Below, piece after piece: positions 22,109-34,257 of a stretch of DNA of 64,000 nucleotides (the first letter of the stretch is position 1; each line of letters begins with the position of its first letter). Made by a program: the position numbers and the translations under genes. The notes below the pieces were generated by a model, which was not told where the DNA came from, ran no database searches, and was given only the letters and a program-made list of their open reading frames with translations. Source of the stretch: Macrotis lagotis (lineage: Eukaryota; Chordata; Mammalia; Peramelemorphia; Peramelidae); the NCBI RefSeq assembly GCF_037893015.1, contig NC_133666.1, positions 465,300,867-465,364,866 of the forward strand, given 5' to 3'.

Positions 22109-22795
22109 TTAAAAAATTGTTTATTGTTTTCATTCATCTGAACATGTATATTTTTGGTTACAAAATTTCCTTCCACCCTCCCTTTCCACTCCCCATCAGC
22201 AAAAAGTCAGGTTAGCATTGTACATACATATTTTGATAAACATGTATACAGATTAGTATTAGTTATTTTCAGTATGAGGAATTAGGATTAAGGGAAAGAG
22301 ATAAATAAAAGCTATTTTTTATAAAGTGTTCATCAGATTCTGGAGAGTTGTGTGTGTGTGTGTGTGTATGTTTTGTTTTATTTTGTTTTGTTTTTCTTCC
22401 TTTGTATGGGGATGTTATTGTCCATAGCTGGTCTAATAGGGTTGTCCTAGCTCTCTGAACTGCTAAGAGGAGCTGCTTACATCAAGTTTGTTCATCTCAC
22501 AATGTTGTTGTTGATGTGTACATTGTCCTCTTGGTTCTACTCCTTTCCCTCAGCATCAGATCATGTAAGTCATTCAATGCTTCTCTAGAGTGACTTTTAT
22601 GGTTTCTTATAGAACAATAATATTCCATGGTATTCATGTACCATAACTTGTTTATCCATTCCCAATTGATACGCATCCCCTCAGTTTCCAATTCTTTGCC
22701 TCTACAAAATAGGCTGATATGAATAGTTTGGAACATTGTAGGACTTTCCCTTTTTCTAAAATTTCCTCTGGATATAGACAGAATTGGAATTGCTG
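22109..22795 (-). mobile_element. 5'-truncated L1 with perfect 16-bp target-site duplication
   Basis: Antisense L1 3' UTR and ORF2 tail (minus-strand motifs WINKLWYMNTMEYYCS near 22610-22680). It is flanked by CAATTGAACAGAATTT at 22093-22108 and 22796-22811. It is the same 3' UTR subfamily as the nested copy at 7868-8871. Confidence 0.95.
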
Positions 22796-22811
22796 CAATT
22801 GAACAGAATTT
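22796..22811 (+). repeat. Target-site duplication, right copy
   Basis: CAATTGAACAGAATTT, identical to 22093-22108. Confidence 0.95.
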
Positions 22812-22991
22812 AGAAAGAAATGAAGACAGAAGATGGAAAAGATGAAAAGTGAGATAGGAGTGAATTCCAGACATATACTGTAGTTAGTGCAGAAGTTGAG
22901 TAGACCAGAGTTAGAGTGTTATGTATGGGGATCATCAGAGAGGCTGGTTTGGCCAGACTGGAGAGAGCAGTAAAAGAAAATAACAAGAGCA

Positions 22992-22992
<1 letters not shown>

Positions 22993-23041
<49 letters not shown>
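22993..23041 (+). repeat. (CA)n microsatellite
   Basis: About 24 CA units, then a further short ACACACA after GAG. Confidence 0.95.
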
Positions 23042-23042
<1 letters not shown>

Positions 23043-23200
23043 CACAGAGACACACACAGGGATAAAGTATGTGATATATATGTTTGGGAAATATGTATGA
23101 CCAAGATACCCTAATAGAAGTCTGTGTGACCAGGATATAAAGAGAGACAACTTATACCTTCAATGATCCAGAGCTCCATTTTCTTCTAGAGAAATTCTTC

Positions 23201-23355
23201 TTGGGGTGACTAGGTGGTGCAGTAGATAGAGCACTGGTCCTGGAGTCAGGAGTACCTGGCTTCAAATCTGGCCTCAGACACTTAATAATTATCTAGCTGT
23301 GTGGCCTTGGGCAAGCCACTTAACCCCATTTGCCTTGCAAAAACCTAAAAAAAAA
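23201..23355 (+). mobile_element. WSINE1-like SINE
   Basis: Full-length sense copy: 'gactaggtggtgcagtagat' start, B box, 'ctagctgtgtggccttgggc', 'cacttaaccccatttgcctt', A-rich tail. Confidence 0.9.
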
Positions 23356-23944
23356 TTCTGTGCAAAGAAGATTCACCATATGTCTCATCCAGTTGTTCTT
23401 CAGTGTTCCCTAATACTCTGTCCAACAACCACAAGGAAATCTGTGGTTAGTAAGTCTCTCCCCTGGATGAGAGGACTACAGTTTTACCCATCAGTTCCTT
23501 CTTCTACCTCCATCATTCAGTTTTGTGGGTACTGTGGTGAATAAGCTTCTCCTGAGTATGGAAGAGCTATAGCTCTCTTGAGCCAACTGTTTCAGCTCTT
23601 TGGCTATGAAGCCATATTTCAGCCACTGTCTATGTAATTCCCCTCCTCAGGCAGTGTGCTCACAAGTGCTAGAGGAAGAGCAGGGTAAGATTGATCTTGT
23701 TTGCTCTTTGAATATTTTCTCCTCTGACTCAAAACAACTCATATGACTTATAGGCAAAACCCCATTTTTACTTTTTAGTTCTTATTATGCCTGCAGTGTC
23801 TGAGGCAAATGTTCCCAGGGCTCTACTTCCTCCCATGGAAGATGGGTCAGTTGAAACTAATGAAAGTTGCTGCATCAACCTTCCCTTTTAATGTTCTCTT
23901 TCTTCATGTAGAATCACAAAGTCTGATGACTTTTGCCTTCCTTC
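23356..23944. other. Intron stretch, unassigned
   Basis: Balanced composition, no repeat recognised and no supported exon. It could be part of an older element next to the L1. Confidence 0.4.
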
Positions 23945-26206
23945 CCTTTTTTAAGGTTTAAAATAAATATATTTATTTATTTTTGAATTTTACAATTTTT
24001 CCCCAAAACTTGTTCCCCCCCAACCCCCACAGAAGGCAGTCTGTTATTCTATACATTGTTTTCATGCTATACATTGATCTAAATTGAATGTGTTGAGAGA
24101 GAAATCATAGCTTTAAGAAAAAAAATAAAATATAAGAGATAGCAAGATTGCATAATAAAATAAGGGTTCTTTTTAAATTAAAGGTAATACGGGTGGCTTG
24201 GTTCACAGTGGATAAAACACCAGCCCTGGAGTCAGGTGTACCTGGATTCAAATCCAGTCTCGGACACTTTATAATTACCTAGCTGTGTGGCCTTGGGCAA
24301 GCCACTTAACCCAATTTGCCTTACAAAAAACTAATAAATAAATAAATTGATTAATTAATTAATTAATTAAAGGTAATAGTCTTTGGTCTTTGTTCAAACT
24401 GCAGTATTCTTCTCTAGGTACAGATGCTATTTTCCATCACAGACACCCCCAATTTGTCCCTGATTGTTGCACAAATGAAATGAGCAAGTCCATTAAGGCT
24501 GATCATCAGCCCCATATTGCTGTTGTGGAGTGCAATGTTCTTCTGGTTCAGGTCATCTCACTCAGCATCAATTCATGCAAATCCCTCCAAGCTTCTCTGA
24601 ATTCCCATCCCTCCTGGTTTCTAATAGAACAATAGTGTTCCATAATGTACATATACTACAATTTGTTCCGCCATTCCCCAGTTGATGGACATTCACTCAA
24701 TTTCCAATTCTTTGCTACCACAAATAGAGCTGCTATGAATATTTTTGTACAAGTGATGTTTTTTTTTTTACCTTTTTTCATGATTTCTTCAGGGTATAGA
24801 TCCAGTGGTGGTATTGCTGGATCAAAGGGTATGCATGTTTTTATTGCCTTTTGAGTGTAATTCCTAATTACTCCAGAAACGTTGGATGAGTTCTTAGCTC
24901 TGCCAATAATGGATTAGTATCCCAGATTCCTCACATCCCTTCCAACATTGATCATTGTCCTTTCTCACATTGGTCAGTCTGAGAGGTGTGAGGTGGTACC
25001 TCAGAGACACTTTAATTTACATTTCTCTAATAAGTAATGATTTAGAGCAATTTTTCATATGACTATGGATAGCTTTGATTTCCTCATTTGTAAATTGCCT
25101 TTGCAGAGCCTTTGACCATTTGTCAATTTGACTCAGTTCTCTATATATTTTAGAAATGAGTCCTTTGTCAGATATACTAGTTGTAAAAATTGTTTCCCAA
25201 TTTGCTACATCTCTTTTGAGCTTGGTTACAGTGGTTTTGCTGTACAAAAGCTTTCTAATGTAATCAAAATAATGTAGTTTGTTTTTAGTGATGTTCTCCA
25301 TCTCTTCCTTGGTCATAAACTGCTTCCCCTTCCATAGATTTGACAGGTAAACTAAACTATTTTTTGATTTCCTACTTTTCTTATAATATTGTCTTTTATG
25401 TCTAAATCCTGTATCCATTTTAATCTTATCTTGGTATATGCTGTGAGGTATTGGTCTAATCCAAGTTTCTGCCACACTAACTTCAATTTTCCCAACATTT
25501 TTTATCGAAGAGAAAGTTTTTATCCCAAAAGCTGGACTCTTTGGGTTTATCAAACAGCCAATTACTATAATCATTTCCTGCTATTGCACTGTCTATTCCA
25601 CTGATCATCCACTCTATTTCTTAGGCAGTACCAGACAGTTTTGATGACTTTATAATATAATTTTAGAACTAGGAGGGCTAGGCCACCTTCATTTGCACCT
25701 TTTTTTTAAAACCCTGGAAATTCTTGAATTTTTATTTCTTCATATGAATTTACTTACAATTTTTTTCTAACTCATTAAAGTAGTTTTGGGGGGAATTTTG
25801 ATTGGTAGGGTACTAAATAAGGAGTTTAATCTAGGTAGAATTGTTACTTTTATTATATTAGTTCAGTCTATCCATGAGCAGTTGATATTTGCCCAGTTTT
25901 TAAAATCTGATTTCATTTGGGAGAGAATTGTTTTGTAGTTGTTTTCAGAGTTTCTGAGTCTGCCTTGGCAGGTAGACTCCAAAGTATTGTATATTGTCTG
26001 AGGTTGTTACTTGAATGGGATTTCTCTTTATAGCTCTTTCTGTTGCATCTTGCTAGTCATATATAGGAATGATGAAGATTTAAGAGGGTTTTTTATATCC
26101 TGTGATTTTGCTAAAGTTGCTAATTATTTTTAGTAGGTTTTTTTAGATGATTTTTCAGGATTCTCTAGGTAAACTATCATGTCATCTGCAAAGAGTGAGA
26201 CTATGC
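23945..26206 (-). mobile_element. L1 fragment, longest in window (ORF2 C-terminal half and 3' UTR)
   Basis: Antisense, about 2.1 kb without the nested SINE. The minus-strand frame at 25017-25574 contains GIKTFSSIKNVGKIEVSVAE, KWSKALQRQFTNEEIKAIHS and CSKSLLIREM, all L1 ORF2p C-terminal text. The 5' end is truncated near 26206 ('catgtcatctgcaaagagtg'). Its 3' UTR differs from the 7868 and 22109 copies, so it belongs to another L1 subfamily. It is not capable of mobilising. Confidence 0.92.
24190..24364 (+). mobile_element. WSINE1-like SINE inside L1, perfect 14-bp duplication
   Basis: Sense SINE with A-rich, (AATT)n-like tail, inserted in the L1 3' UTR. Flanking AATTAAAGGTAATA is identical at 24176-24189 and 24365-24378. 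Confidence 0.92.
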
Positions 26207-26753
26207 AAAATAGGAGCATAAGACTGGGGAAGGCTCTCATTTTACTGCTGGGGAAGTTGAAGCCTAAAAGTGCTGGGATTTGAGCCCTTATTTTCTGACT
26301 TAATCTAGAATACTTTCCACAGGGAAATCATTGAATATTTTTGAACAAGACAATGCCATGAGAGCTGTACTTTAGGATGGGCACAATGTATGGCACATAA
26401 TAAGACTCTTAATAAACACTTGCTGATTGGCACTTATTAAAAGTTTACTAATTGCCATTATATACTAGAGTCATGCATACTAGTTAGAAGAATATTACAA
26501 TTTCTAATCATGGTTTGAATTAGGGGAATGGTAGTGGAAGAGAGTAATAAGTAAAAGTGATATAACTTTGAGGATGGATACAAGGGTCAAGGGAGAGAAG
26601 GAAAATAAAACTGCTGGTTTGAGCCTGAATTATAGGGTGAATGACAATTCTATAAATTGAAATAAAATGTTAGAGGAGGAATGGGTGTGTGGTTTCACCT
26701 GTATACACAATTCTTCTCCCATTGGCCTCTTTGTTGAACATCTTCTATGACTA

Positions 26754-26754
<1 letters not shown>
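26207..26754. repeat. Old repeat fragments
   Basis: MIR-like antisense text at 26230-26310 and an L2/MIR-like end at 26380-26440 ('gcacataataagactctta'). The rest resembles the unassigned ancient repeat. Confidence 0.4.
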
Positions 26755-26788
<34 letters not shown>

Positions 26789-26841
26789 CATATATGTGTG
26801 TGTTTACATATATATGTATATATACATATATGTGTGTATAT

Positions 26842-26938
<97 letters not shown>

Positions 26939-26942
26939 TATA
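26755..26942. repeat. Compound (TA)n/(CA)n/(TA)n microsatellite
   Basis: Alternating TA, TG and CA blocks over about 190 bases. All open frames here (YIYIYI, THTHTH) are repeat translations. Confidence 0.97.
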
Positions 26943-27423
26943 CTGGGGTGTGCTGTAGTTGATTCAAGAAGCCAAGTGTTAAATTTTCAGAGTGAGCATT
27001 TCCACTTCAGAAATCGGCAAACCCTACAAATTAGAACTTGGCTTGCTATTTTGTTGATTTTCTAGACCTAAGAAAGTGATGAGAACATGTTAATAATGCA
27101 AATTAAATCAAGACTGTATTATGCAATACATTTTGATTTTGAGTATGTTGATTTTGAGGCACTGGTGAGCTATCCAGGTGAAGATGTCCAATAAACTGTT
27201 GACAACTACCCTCTGAACTAGGAGTACAGTTATTCCTTCTTAGTGGTACAGCTCCCCTGAAATCTGGAAAATCTGGAAAAAAATTTTTGGACCTCCCTTT
27301 GTATCAGAGAAGAAGTATGAATTTTTTTTTCATTTTCTCTTATGGGTCTTATAAAATTTGGGCCAAGTATTTGGTCATAGGATATATTATATAAGACTAT
27401 ACATATTTTTTTAAATCTCACTT
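26943..27423. other. Intron stretch, part ancient repeat
   Basis: 27160-27225 ('ggtgaagatgtccaataaac') looks like the unassigned ancient repeat. Otherwise nothing recognised. Confidence 0.4.
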
Positions 27424-27601
27424 TATTTTTTATTTTATTATTTTTTAGGTTATTTATTTATTTTGGCAAGGCAATGGGGTTAAGTGGCTTGCCCAAGGCC
27501 ACACAGTTAGGTAATAATTAAGTGTCTGAGGCCACATTTGAACTTAGGTACTCCTGACTCCAGGGCTGGTGCTCTATCCACTGCACTACCTTAGCCACCC
27601 C
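27424..27601 (-). mobile_element. WSINE1-like SINE
   Basis: Antisense with an extended T/A-rich tail, 'ttggcaaggcaatggggtta', 'cacacagttaggtaataatt' and tRNA end 'ctaccttagccacccc'. Confidence 0.88.
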
Positions 27602-28379
27602 TATACATCTTTTTATGCATTCTGAGTTTCCAAGTTATTTTCTGTGTCCTCTGTTAGATTTCATATGTTGTCTGTGACTTCCACAAAACTCCCACAAAAT
27701 TCATGTTCAATATAGCAACCCAGGCTATATATTGAAATCAAAATGAGGAAAATCTTGATGTGGAAGAGACTACTGTAATGTACTAGTATATGTTGAGGAT
27801 TTGCATGTGCCAGTAAAAGGAATCTTATAGCTCCAGAGGAACTTCTAGGCAGTTTTACCTTCTTAGGGGTGGGGGCTAGAGCATGCAGAGCACAGAACTG
27901 GGACTGGTCAGCTTCTAGTGAGAAACTATAATTTGTCATTCTCTAGTACAAGAGCATGGATTTGAGTAGTTTGAAATTGATAAAAGGAAGAGTGAGTGCA
28001 ATACATGGATGTAGTCTTGGGATCTGAGGAAGTCCCAAGTTTCTCCATCTTCATATGAATGCTGGATTTCTCTGAAAGCTTTGAATCAGCTGATGCCCTG
28101 GTGAAGAATCTGTCTGCACTCCCTGACAAAAAAGCACAATGGTTGTATCTCTCTAAGGCTGCCAGAATGGTTGGCACAAGGATCCAGGGCTCCAGTATTT
28201 ACCATGGAGAGTTTACTGTTGGTCTACGAAAGACTGGGTACCCTTTCCCACCCTAATTCTTTGTGACCAGAGGCTGACTGAGGGGAGTTCCCTCTAAACT
28301 GGTTAGAACAAAAGATAAAGACAGATGAAAATTCAATCCTTAGATAAAGAAGAGATAAATTTGGGGCTTATAAATAAAT
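27602..28379. other. Intron stretch, no repeat recognised
   Basis: Includes small open frames on both strands (27661-27939 minus, 28059-28256 plus) without recognisable domains. Confidence 0.4.
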
Positions 28380-28700
28380 GAAATGGTGAGAATCAGTAGA
28401 TCCAATCAGGGCTGGAATGGAAAATGAGAACACAAGGAGGGCTGAGGACAGGAACCCTGTATAGAGGGTAAAGGAGGAATAAAAGTAATTGAATGAAATG
28501 GTGGAGAAGTCAGTGACTTGGAGAGCAAGGGAGGAGATTACTTTACGAAGGAAGTAATGGTGATCCACAATGTTAGAAGCTTCAGAGAAGTCAAAGAGGC
28601 TAAGAACTCCAAAGAAGCAAATGCATTTGTTGTTAATCACTGATGACTTTGAAGGAAACAGAATAGAGAGGTGGTGAGTGTAAGCCACTATTTGAGGGTT
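28380..28700 (+). repeat. Ancient dispersed repeat, family unassigned
   Basis: 'gatccacaatgttagaagct', 'cagagaagtcaaagaggct' and neighbours fit the same old element noted at 1140-1730. The minus-strand open frame across it is not credible as a gene. Confidence 0.45.
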
Positions 28701-28904
28701 TTGGCTATGGGGTGGGGGAGAAAGAGAGTTTGAAGTATGAATTAACCATGTTAACCATGGAAAATAAGAGGGACTCTTCACTTCTTCCACTAAGGAAGGA
28801 GGAGATAAGAGAAAATACAGAGAAATTTTGAGGAAAAGAAGGAGGAGGAGGAGGAAGTTACAGCTTTCCCAGGCAAAAATCATGCACAGAAAATAGAAGA
28901 ATGA

Positions 28905-29095
28905 ATTCTGAATCTGCTGTATACTAGCTCTGTGACCTTGGGTCACTCAAGGAAACTAAAGCTGTCTCCTTTTCTCTTAAATGAGAATAATAATACCTGC
29001 ACTGTTTATCTCACAGTATACTTGTGAGAATGAAATGAGATAATGGATATACGGTATTTTCTAAAGCTTAAAGTGTTGTACAAAATGGGGGTGTT
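28905..29095 (+). mobile_element. MIR-type SINE
   Basis: 'tactagctctgtgaccttgg', 'gagaataataatacctgcac' and 'gagaatgaaatgagataatg' in MIR order. Confidence 0.7.
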
Positions 29096-29304
29096 TTTTT
29101 AGAGTTGGGCGCTTGACAGACAAAAGAAAAGACGGTAGGAAACCTTTTCCTCCTTTGAAATAAAAACACCTAATTTTTTTTTCCTTTCCCAAGAATAAGG
29201 CAGTTAATATTGTTTTGTTTTTTAAAAACCTACAGTAAAACTAGAACTCAGCTGAGCTGAGAGGATGAATTGATGAGGGACCACAGGAAGGTCTCATCAC
29301 TTTA

Positions 29305-29340
29305 TAATGACCTATTGCTAATTAATGACCTTTTGTTAAT
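29305..29340 (+). repeat. Two tandem 18-bp units with TAAT cores
   Basis: TAATGACCTATTGCTAAT followed directly by TAATGACCTTTTGTTAAT (16 of 18 identical). Each unit starts and ends in a TAAT/ATTA homeodomain core. Confidence 0.7.
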
Positions 29341-29569
29341 TAAGGAGATAGACTGATGACCTCTAAGATTAAAAAAGGGGGGAGGGATGTTTTCAGGATA
29401 TTTAGATTCTCTAGGGAGATGCAGCGAAAGACTTGTCAAAATTGATATAAGGTTTTTTAGTCTCCCTGGGAAGAGAAGACTACTGTTTAACAAAATAATT
29501 TAATTCAAAATGCAATGATCCAAGTGGAGGCAAGGCATTTACTATTTATGGACCACAAAATATAAAAGC

Positions 29570-30070
29570 TTATAAAGCATCAGTTTGTTTTCAGATGAGT
29601 GAATATTCATTTTAATCTTATTTTCCTGTTCAATATGTAGGAAGTAGATTTATTATGTACACTGCAAAGCATATGTATTTAGTTCCGTTTACTATTAGCT
29701 GCAGTTAGAAATGCTTTGTCTTGAGACTTCACTTCCCAGGCTAGTTTAAGAGCTGGGGAGTGAGAAGCCTTTAATACTCACAGGTATGCTGCTGTTAATA
29801 GTAATGACATGTAGATAGTCGACTGAATCTCAGTCTTTTTAAACTCCATGTTGTTGATTACATTAGACTACTTTTCAGAGAATGGGTTTAGAACATTATT
29901 CCATTTAAAAGAAATGGTTAGATTTGCTTAAAAAATTACAAACAAATGCTTGCTTTAAAGATCCTGCCTTTGAGAAAAATGCATATGTAAATCAAATAGT
30001 TGATACTTGTTTCTCTTCCATGATTCTCTCTCTTTTCTAAATATGTACTGTCCCTCAAGGACAAAATTTG
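29570..30070. other. PTPRM: Repeat-poor intron stretch, candidate regulatory
   Basis: Balanced, repeat-free DNA with several AT-rich homeodomain-like cores. No exon signals. Confidence 0.35.
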
Positions 30071-30238
30071 TGATTTCATTCATTCAACATTTAAGCAACA
30101 ACTCTGCATAGTGACTATTCTAGGACCTGAGGGAGATGCAAAAATAATAAAATTTAGGGCTTACCCTCAAATAATTTACATATAGATAATTTATATGTAA
30201 TATAGATAGGTCTTACCATTATCCTATCTTATTTTACT

Positions 30239-30244
<6 letters not shown>

Positions 30245-30272
<28 letters not shown>
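30245..30272. repeat. (TA)n microsatellite
   Basis: About 14 TA units. Confidence 0.95.
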
Positions 30273-30276
<4 letters not shown>

Positions 30277-30279
30277 ATT

Positions 30280-31200
30280 GCATGATAGAGAGATAGAATG
30301 ATAAAACTAAATTTAAAGGATGCATATCCAGTTTTTCATGACTAAAATTAATTCAAAACTGGAAAATCACATTTGGAATTATATTAAGTATACTGTTAAT
30401 TATTATGCTGCCCAATAATCATCACAATACTTTTCAACATATTTCAGAGATGTGACATATTTTATTCTAGGGGGGCTTTAGTTACCATAGTAATAATAAA
30501 AATAAAAATAATGATAATAATTGTAATTATAATATAATGACTAACATATAGAGAGCTTTTTAAAGTTCGCTAAGGGTAAGCTATTTTTAATCATGATATT
30601 TATTCTGATTCTTGTCTTTCTATTTCTGATGCAGTAAAATTTATTTTGTCGACATTATGTGTATCTTTACAATGGTTCTAAGTTATGTTCGGTAATGCCT
30701 CATTTATCCAGTGTGGGAATAAGGTATTCCACTCAAGTAAACTTTCTTTAAGTATACTGTAAGTAGCAAAATATCAAAAAAATGACCAATTTGTGATGGA
30801 AATAATTACAACATATAATCTACTTCCCTTCTACCTGAATAGAGATTATCATGAATTTTCAAGTCAGGGTCTTCAATATAATATCCATTTCTGTGATGAT
30901 ATAGTCATGGTTCCCCCCACCCCATCCCTTCAGTTTTTCTGTTTTTTTCCCCCTTAGTATGAGACTGTCGGCTGCAGTTTCATCTAATGCCAGTGTGCCT
31001 GCCTGCCTCTAACAGCCTCCTAACCTTTATCCTATCAAAGTCTGCTACTTTTAATTTGTGGCCAGAGTAACTATAACCAAAGTTATTTAAAGATGTATAT
31101 TAAATCATGAAGAATGTTGCTGAAAAGCTGAGGGCCTAAAGAATAAAATGTATGCTTAGTACAGGATTTTGTGGGAGCTATTTCAGCTATTCTCCTGCCC
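30280..31200. other. Repeat-poor intron stretch
   Basis: A-rich imperfect (ATA)n near 30488-30530. Otherwise unique-looking, no exon supported. Confidence 0.4.
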
Positions 31201-31795
31201 TTTTTACTTCTGAGTGATCACAATTTTAGGCCTCCCTAATTTGGCTCCAATCCAGTTTTTTAGCTTCATTTCATATTACTTCTCTTTAGGTACACTGTGT
31301 TCCAGCCAGAGTGTACCACAATTTATTCCCTGAACTTGTCCTGCATATCCCTGTCTTTACTCATTTTTGCAAACCAATTTCTCCACCTAGAACAGCTTCT
31401 CCCTGCACCTATTCCTCTTCATAGGAACACAGATTCAGAACTGGAAGAGACCTCAGAAGCCATGTAGTCCAAACCTCTTTATTTTACAAATGAGGAAGCC
31501 GAGGAAGAAATACTCTTCTTCTTTCAAGGCCCTATGAAATTTTCCTTTCATCCTTTGTAAAAATGAAACTGATCACTTTTTCTGCAAATTTTCCCTGCAG
31601 ATTTGATATGAATCTTCCCTTTGCTCCTGATATATTATGCCCTCTAGTATATTGTTTGAATATATACAATAATATATATGTAATATATAATATACTTGTA
31701 GCCACTATTACTTTATATTATGAGGTTCTTAAGACCTACCATGGTAGGTCTTTTTATCATTTTTTCTATTCCCAGTGCTTTTGAGACAATAAACT
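31200..31795 (+). mobile_element. L2-like LINE interrupted by MIR-type piece
   Basis: 'gtaccacaatttattccctg' and 'ccacctagaacagcttctcc' are L2-like. 31420-31500 is a MIR-type insert ('gaactggaagagacctcaga', 'tttacaaatgaggaag'), after which L2-like text resumes at 31515. Confidence 0.5.
31731..31752. repeat. Perfect 22-bp palindrome
   Basis: AAGACCTACCA followed immediately by its exact reverse complement TGGTAGGTCTT, with no spacer. Confidence 0.9.
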
Positions 31796-31799
31796 AGAG

Positions 31800-32060
31800 A
31801 GCAAGATATTGTAATACTTGAGGCAAGAGGTGGTGAATAATTGAAAGAAGTTGGTGGTTTTGAGAGTGGAGAAATATTATGGAGCTGTAGACAAGAAGAT
31901 CTTTCGAACTGATTGAACACCTGGGGAGAAATAGTGAGGAATAGAGGATGAATCTGGGAGAGTGATTGGAAGCATGATGACCACTTTGACAGAGAAAAGA
32001 TAGTTTTGGAAGGATTTGGGGAAAAAGATTATGGAATTCTATTTTGAACATGTTGAATTA
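31800..32060 (+). repeat. Ancient dispersed repeat, family unassigned
   Basis: 'gaggcaagaggtggtgaat', 'ctgggagagtgattggaag' and 'tattttgaacatgttgaatt' are phrases of the same old repeat. Confidence 0.5.
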
Positions 32061-32849
32061 TAAGCATTTGTTTGACTTCATTTCAACATGAGAAAACTAA
32101 ATTTATCAAATCTCACAATGCTCTTGTTTCAGAGTTCTCTCTCTGCATATTATCATGTCGTTGTAATTTCCTGTACTTAGCATCTGACTAAGTTGAAAGG
32201 TGTAAAACCTCATGTAAATCTATTGCCTGTGCATGTTAGTAGTCTCTTAGGCAAACACTAGTGCTGCTACTTAGGTCAGTAGTAATTTAGTTTAAAATCC
32301 ACAGCTCCAGGTAGAAGTGTATAGGTCTTTATGGGTTGATGGTAATTACCCTGAGGAGAACAAATTGCATTTCTTTTGAGGTTCTACCAAGACTCATAAC
32401 TCAGAGCATATATGTCTACCCTCATGGGGTGCAACAAAACAAAACAAAAATCCATTGCTTGATTGTCTTTATGTAATTATATCATGGGAAGGAGACCCAG
32501 GTGGCACATAAGTCTACAAGAAGTATGTGAATTGATTATTCATTTAACAAACTCTCAGGGTTGATGTGGGGAACATTAGATGTAGACTGTACATCAGCCA
32601 AGTCAAATTCTTCATGGACTGAATTATTAAGATTTTTATATGTGATTGTTTTTGTTATGAGTCTGGAGCCTATTCTTATGTCAGATTATGTCTCTATAAT
32701 TACAGTGGAAGTCAGAGGAAAGGTATTAGGAGGTATACTTTTATTTACACACAATTGGTCAGGAAACTTGTGTAGAAATCAACCTGCTTTCAGAACTGGG
32801 ACAGCCAACTTACAACCTTGCTAAGCATAGATAAAGGTCATTGAAGAGA
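32061..32849. other. Intron stretch, nothing recognised
   Basis: An 87-codon open frame at 32561-32824 has no domain or splice context. No repeats identified. Confidence 0.4.
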
Positions 32850-33000
32850 CCTGCATTGTAGTTCTGGTCCAGACACAATGACACTGGGCAAATTATTTTA
32901 TTTTGGGGCTTCATTTTCAGTATCTATACAAAAAAGTGTGTTTGAAAGTCTTTTCTGGCTAAAACATTCAATAATTCTGTGAAATTGAAGGCAGATCTTT
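32850..33000 (+). mobile_element. MIR-type SINE fragment
   Basis: 'agttctggtccagacacaat' and 'gcttcattttcagtatctat'. Confidence 0.5.
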
Positions 33001-33284
33001 TGCCATTCTGTGAAGTTCAATACTTTGGTGATCTTTACCATTCATTTCATTTCTATTTGATTTTGCAAGACTATCTTTAATTAGAGAGAACATTTATTAA
33101 GGGCTTACTACTTGTTGAGAGAGGTCACTTGGGGGCATGCTGAGGAGGATGCTGGAGACCTGAGTCTGGCAGGGCAAGATAAGGTGAAAGGCTCACATAT
33201 CTGAGCCAGGGGAGCCAAGGACAGGAGTAGGGGGTAGAGTTCAAGGTTAGTCCAAGTTTCTTCCCCAATAGGGAAGATAAAGTA

Positions 33285-33545
33285 ATTTTTACATTAACAA
33301 TAATTTATACTCATCAACATTTTGTTTTCAAAATATCTCAAATATATTACTGTATCTAATCCCCACAAGAACCCCATACTGTAGGCATAAAGCAAAAAGT
33401 ATTATGTCCATTTTTAAGGGGGGAATTGAGCCTGGGAGAAGTTAAGTAAAGTGATTTGCCTAAAGTCACACTAACTGATGGCAAAGTTAGGACTCAACTC
33501 AAATCTTCTGACTCCTAAGTCCAGTACCTTCCAGAACCCTACTTT
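33285..33545 (-). mobile_element. MIR-type SINE
   Basis: 'ctaatccccacaagaacccc', 'agaagttaagtaaagtgatt' and 'ggactcaactcaaatcttct' follow the antisense MIR order. Confidence 0.6.
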
Positions 33546-33564
33546 TTATAGCCTCCTTGTAGGA

Positions 33565-33817
<253 letters not shown>

Positions 33818-34051
33818 TCCACCTTTGGAATTAATATATTAGGCCCTTTAGAAAATATACGTGTCAAGTGACTCATGTCCTCCTCCTGACTAATCTCTTG
33901 ATGGCATTCATTTTTCATCAAATGGCTAAAGATTCTAATTAAATCACTATTATAGACCAGAAGTTTTTCAACATGATATCTTGAAGCCACTAACATACCT
34001 TCATTCCCCCACCCTCACTTTCAAAATTGTAAGGAGGTTTGAGATAAATAG

Positions 34052-34256
34052 AACTAAGACAGTTAGGTGATACAGTGGATAGAGCTCCAGACTGGGAATC
34101 AGGAAGACTGGGTGAGTCACTTAACCCTATTTGCCTCACTTTCCTCATTGATAAAGTAAGGAGGAAATGACAAACTACTTCAATGAGTTTGCTGGAAAAA
34201 AATCCCCAAATGGAAGTTACAAAAAATTGGACATGATTAAAACAACTAAACAATAA
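34052..34256 (+). mobile_element. MAR1-like SINE
   Basis: 'gttaggtgatacagtggata' start, 'tgggtgagtcacttaaccct', tail 'ggacatgattaaaacaacta'. MIR-like text directly abuts its 3' end. Confidence 0.8.
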
Positions 34257-34257
34257 C

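Larger units (their letters stand above)
21845..22975 (+). repeat. Ancient dispersed repeat split by an L1
   Basis: Parts 21845-22108 and 22812-22975 form one old element ('caacaagtatttaataatt', 'gttcaggaaaggtttaat', then 'gatggaaaagatgaaaag'). It is interrupted by the L1 at 22109-22795. Family unassigned; it resembles the 49700-49950 and 1140-1730 copies. Confidence 0.55.

Noticed and set aside
25017..25574. 185-codon minus-strand open frame
   Set aside because: Truncated L1 ORF2 fragment; the upstream RT and endonuclease domains are missing.
26695..27065. Overlapping frames coding YIYIYI and THTHTH
   Set aside because: Translation of TA/CA microsatellites.
28368..28946. 192-codon minus-strand open frame
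   Set aside because: It lies across an old dispersed repeat, is Phe/Ser/Leu-rich and has no recognisable domain.
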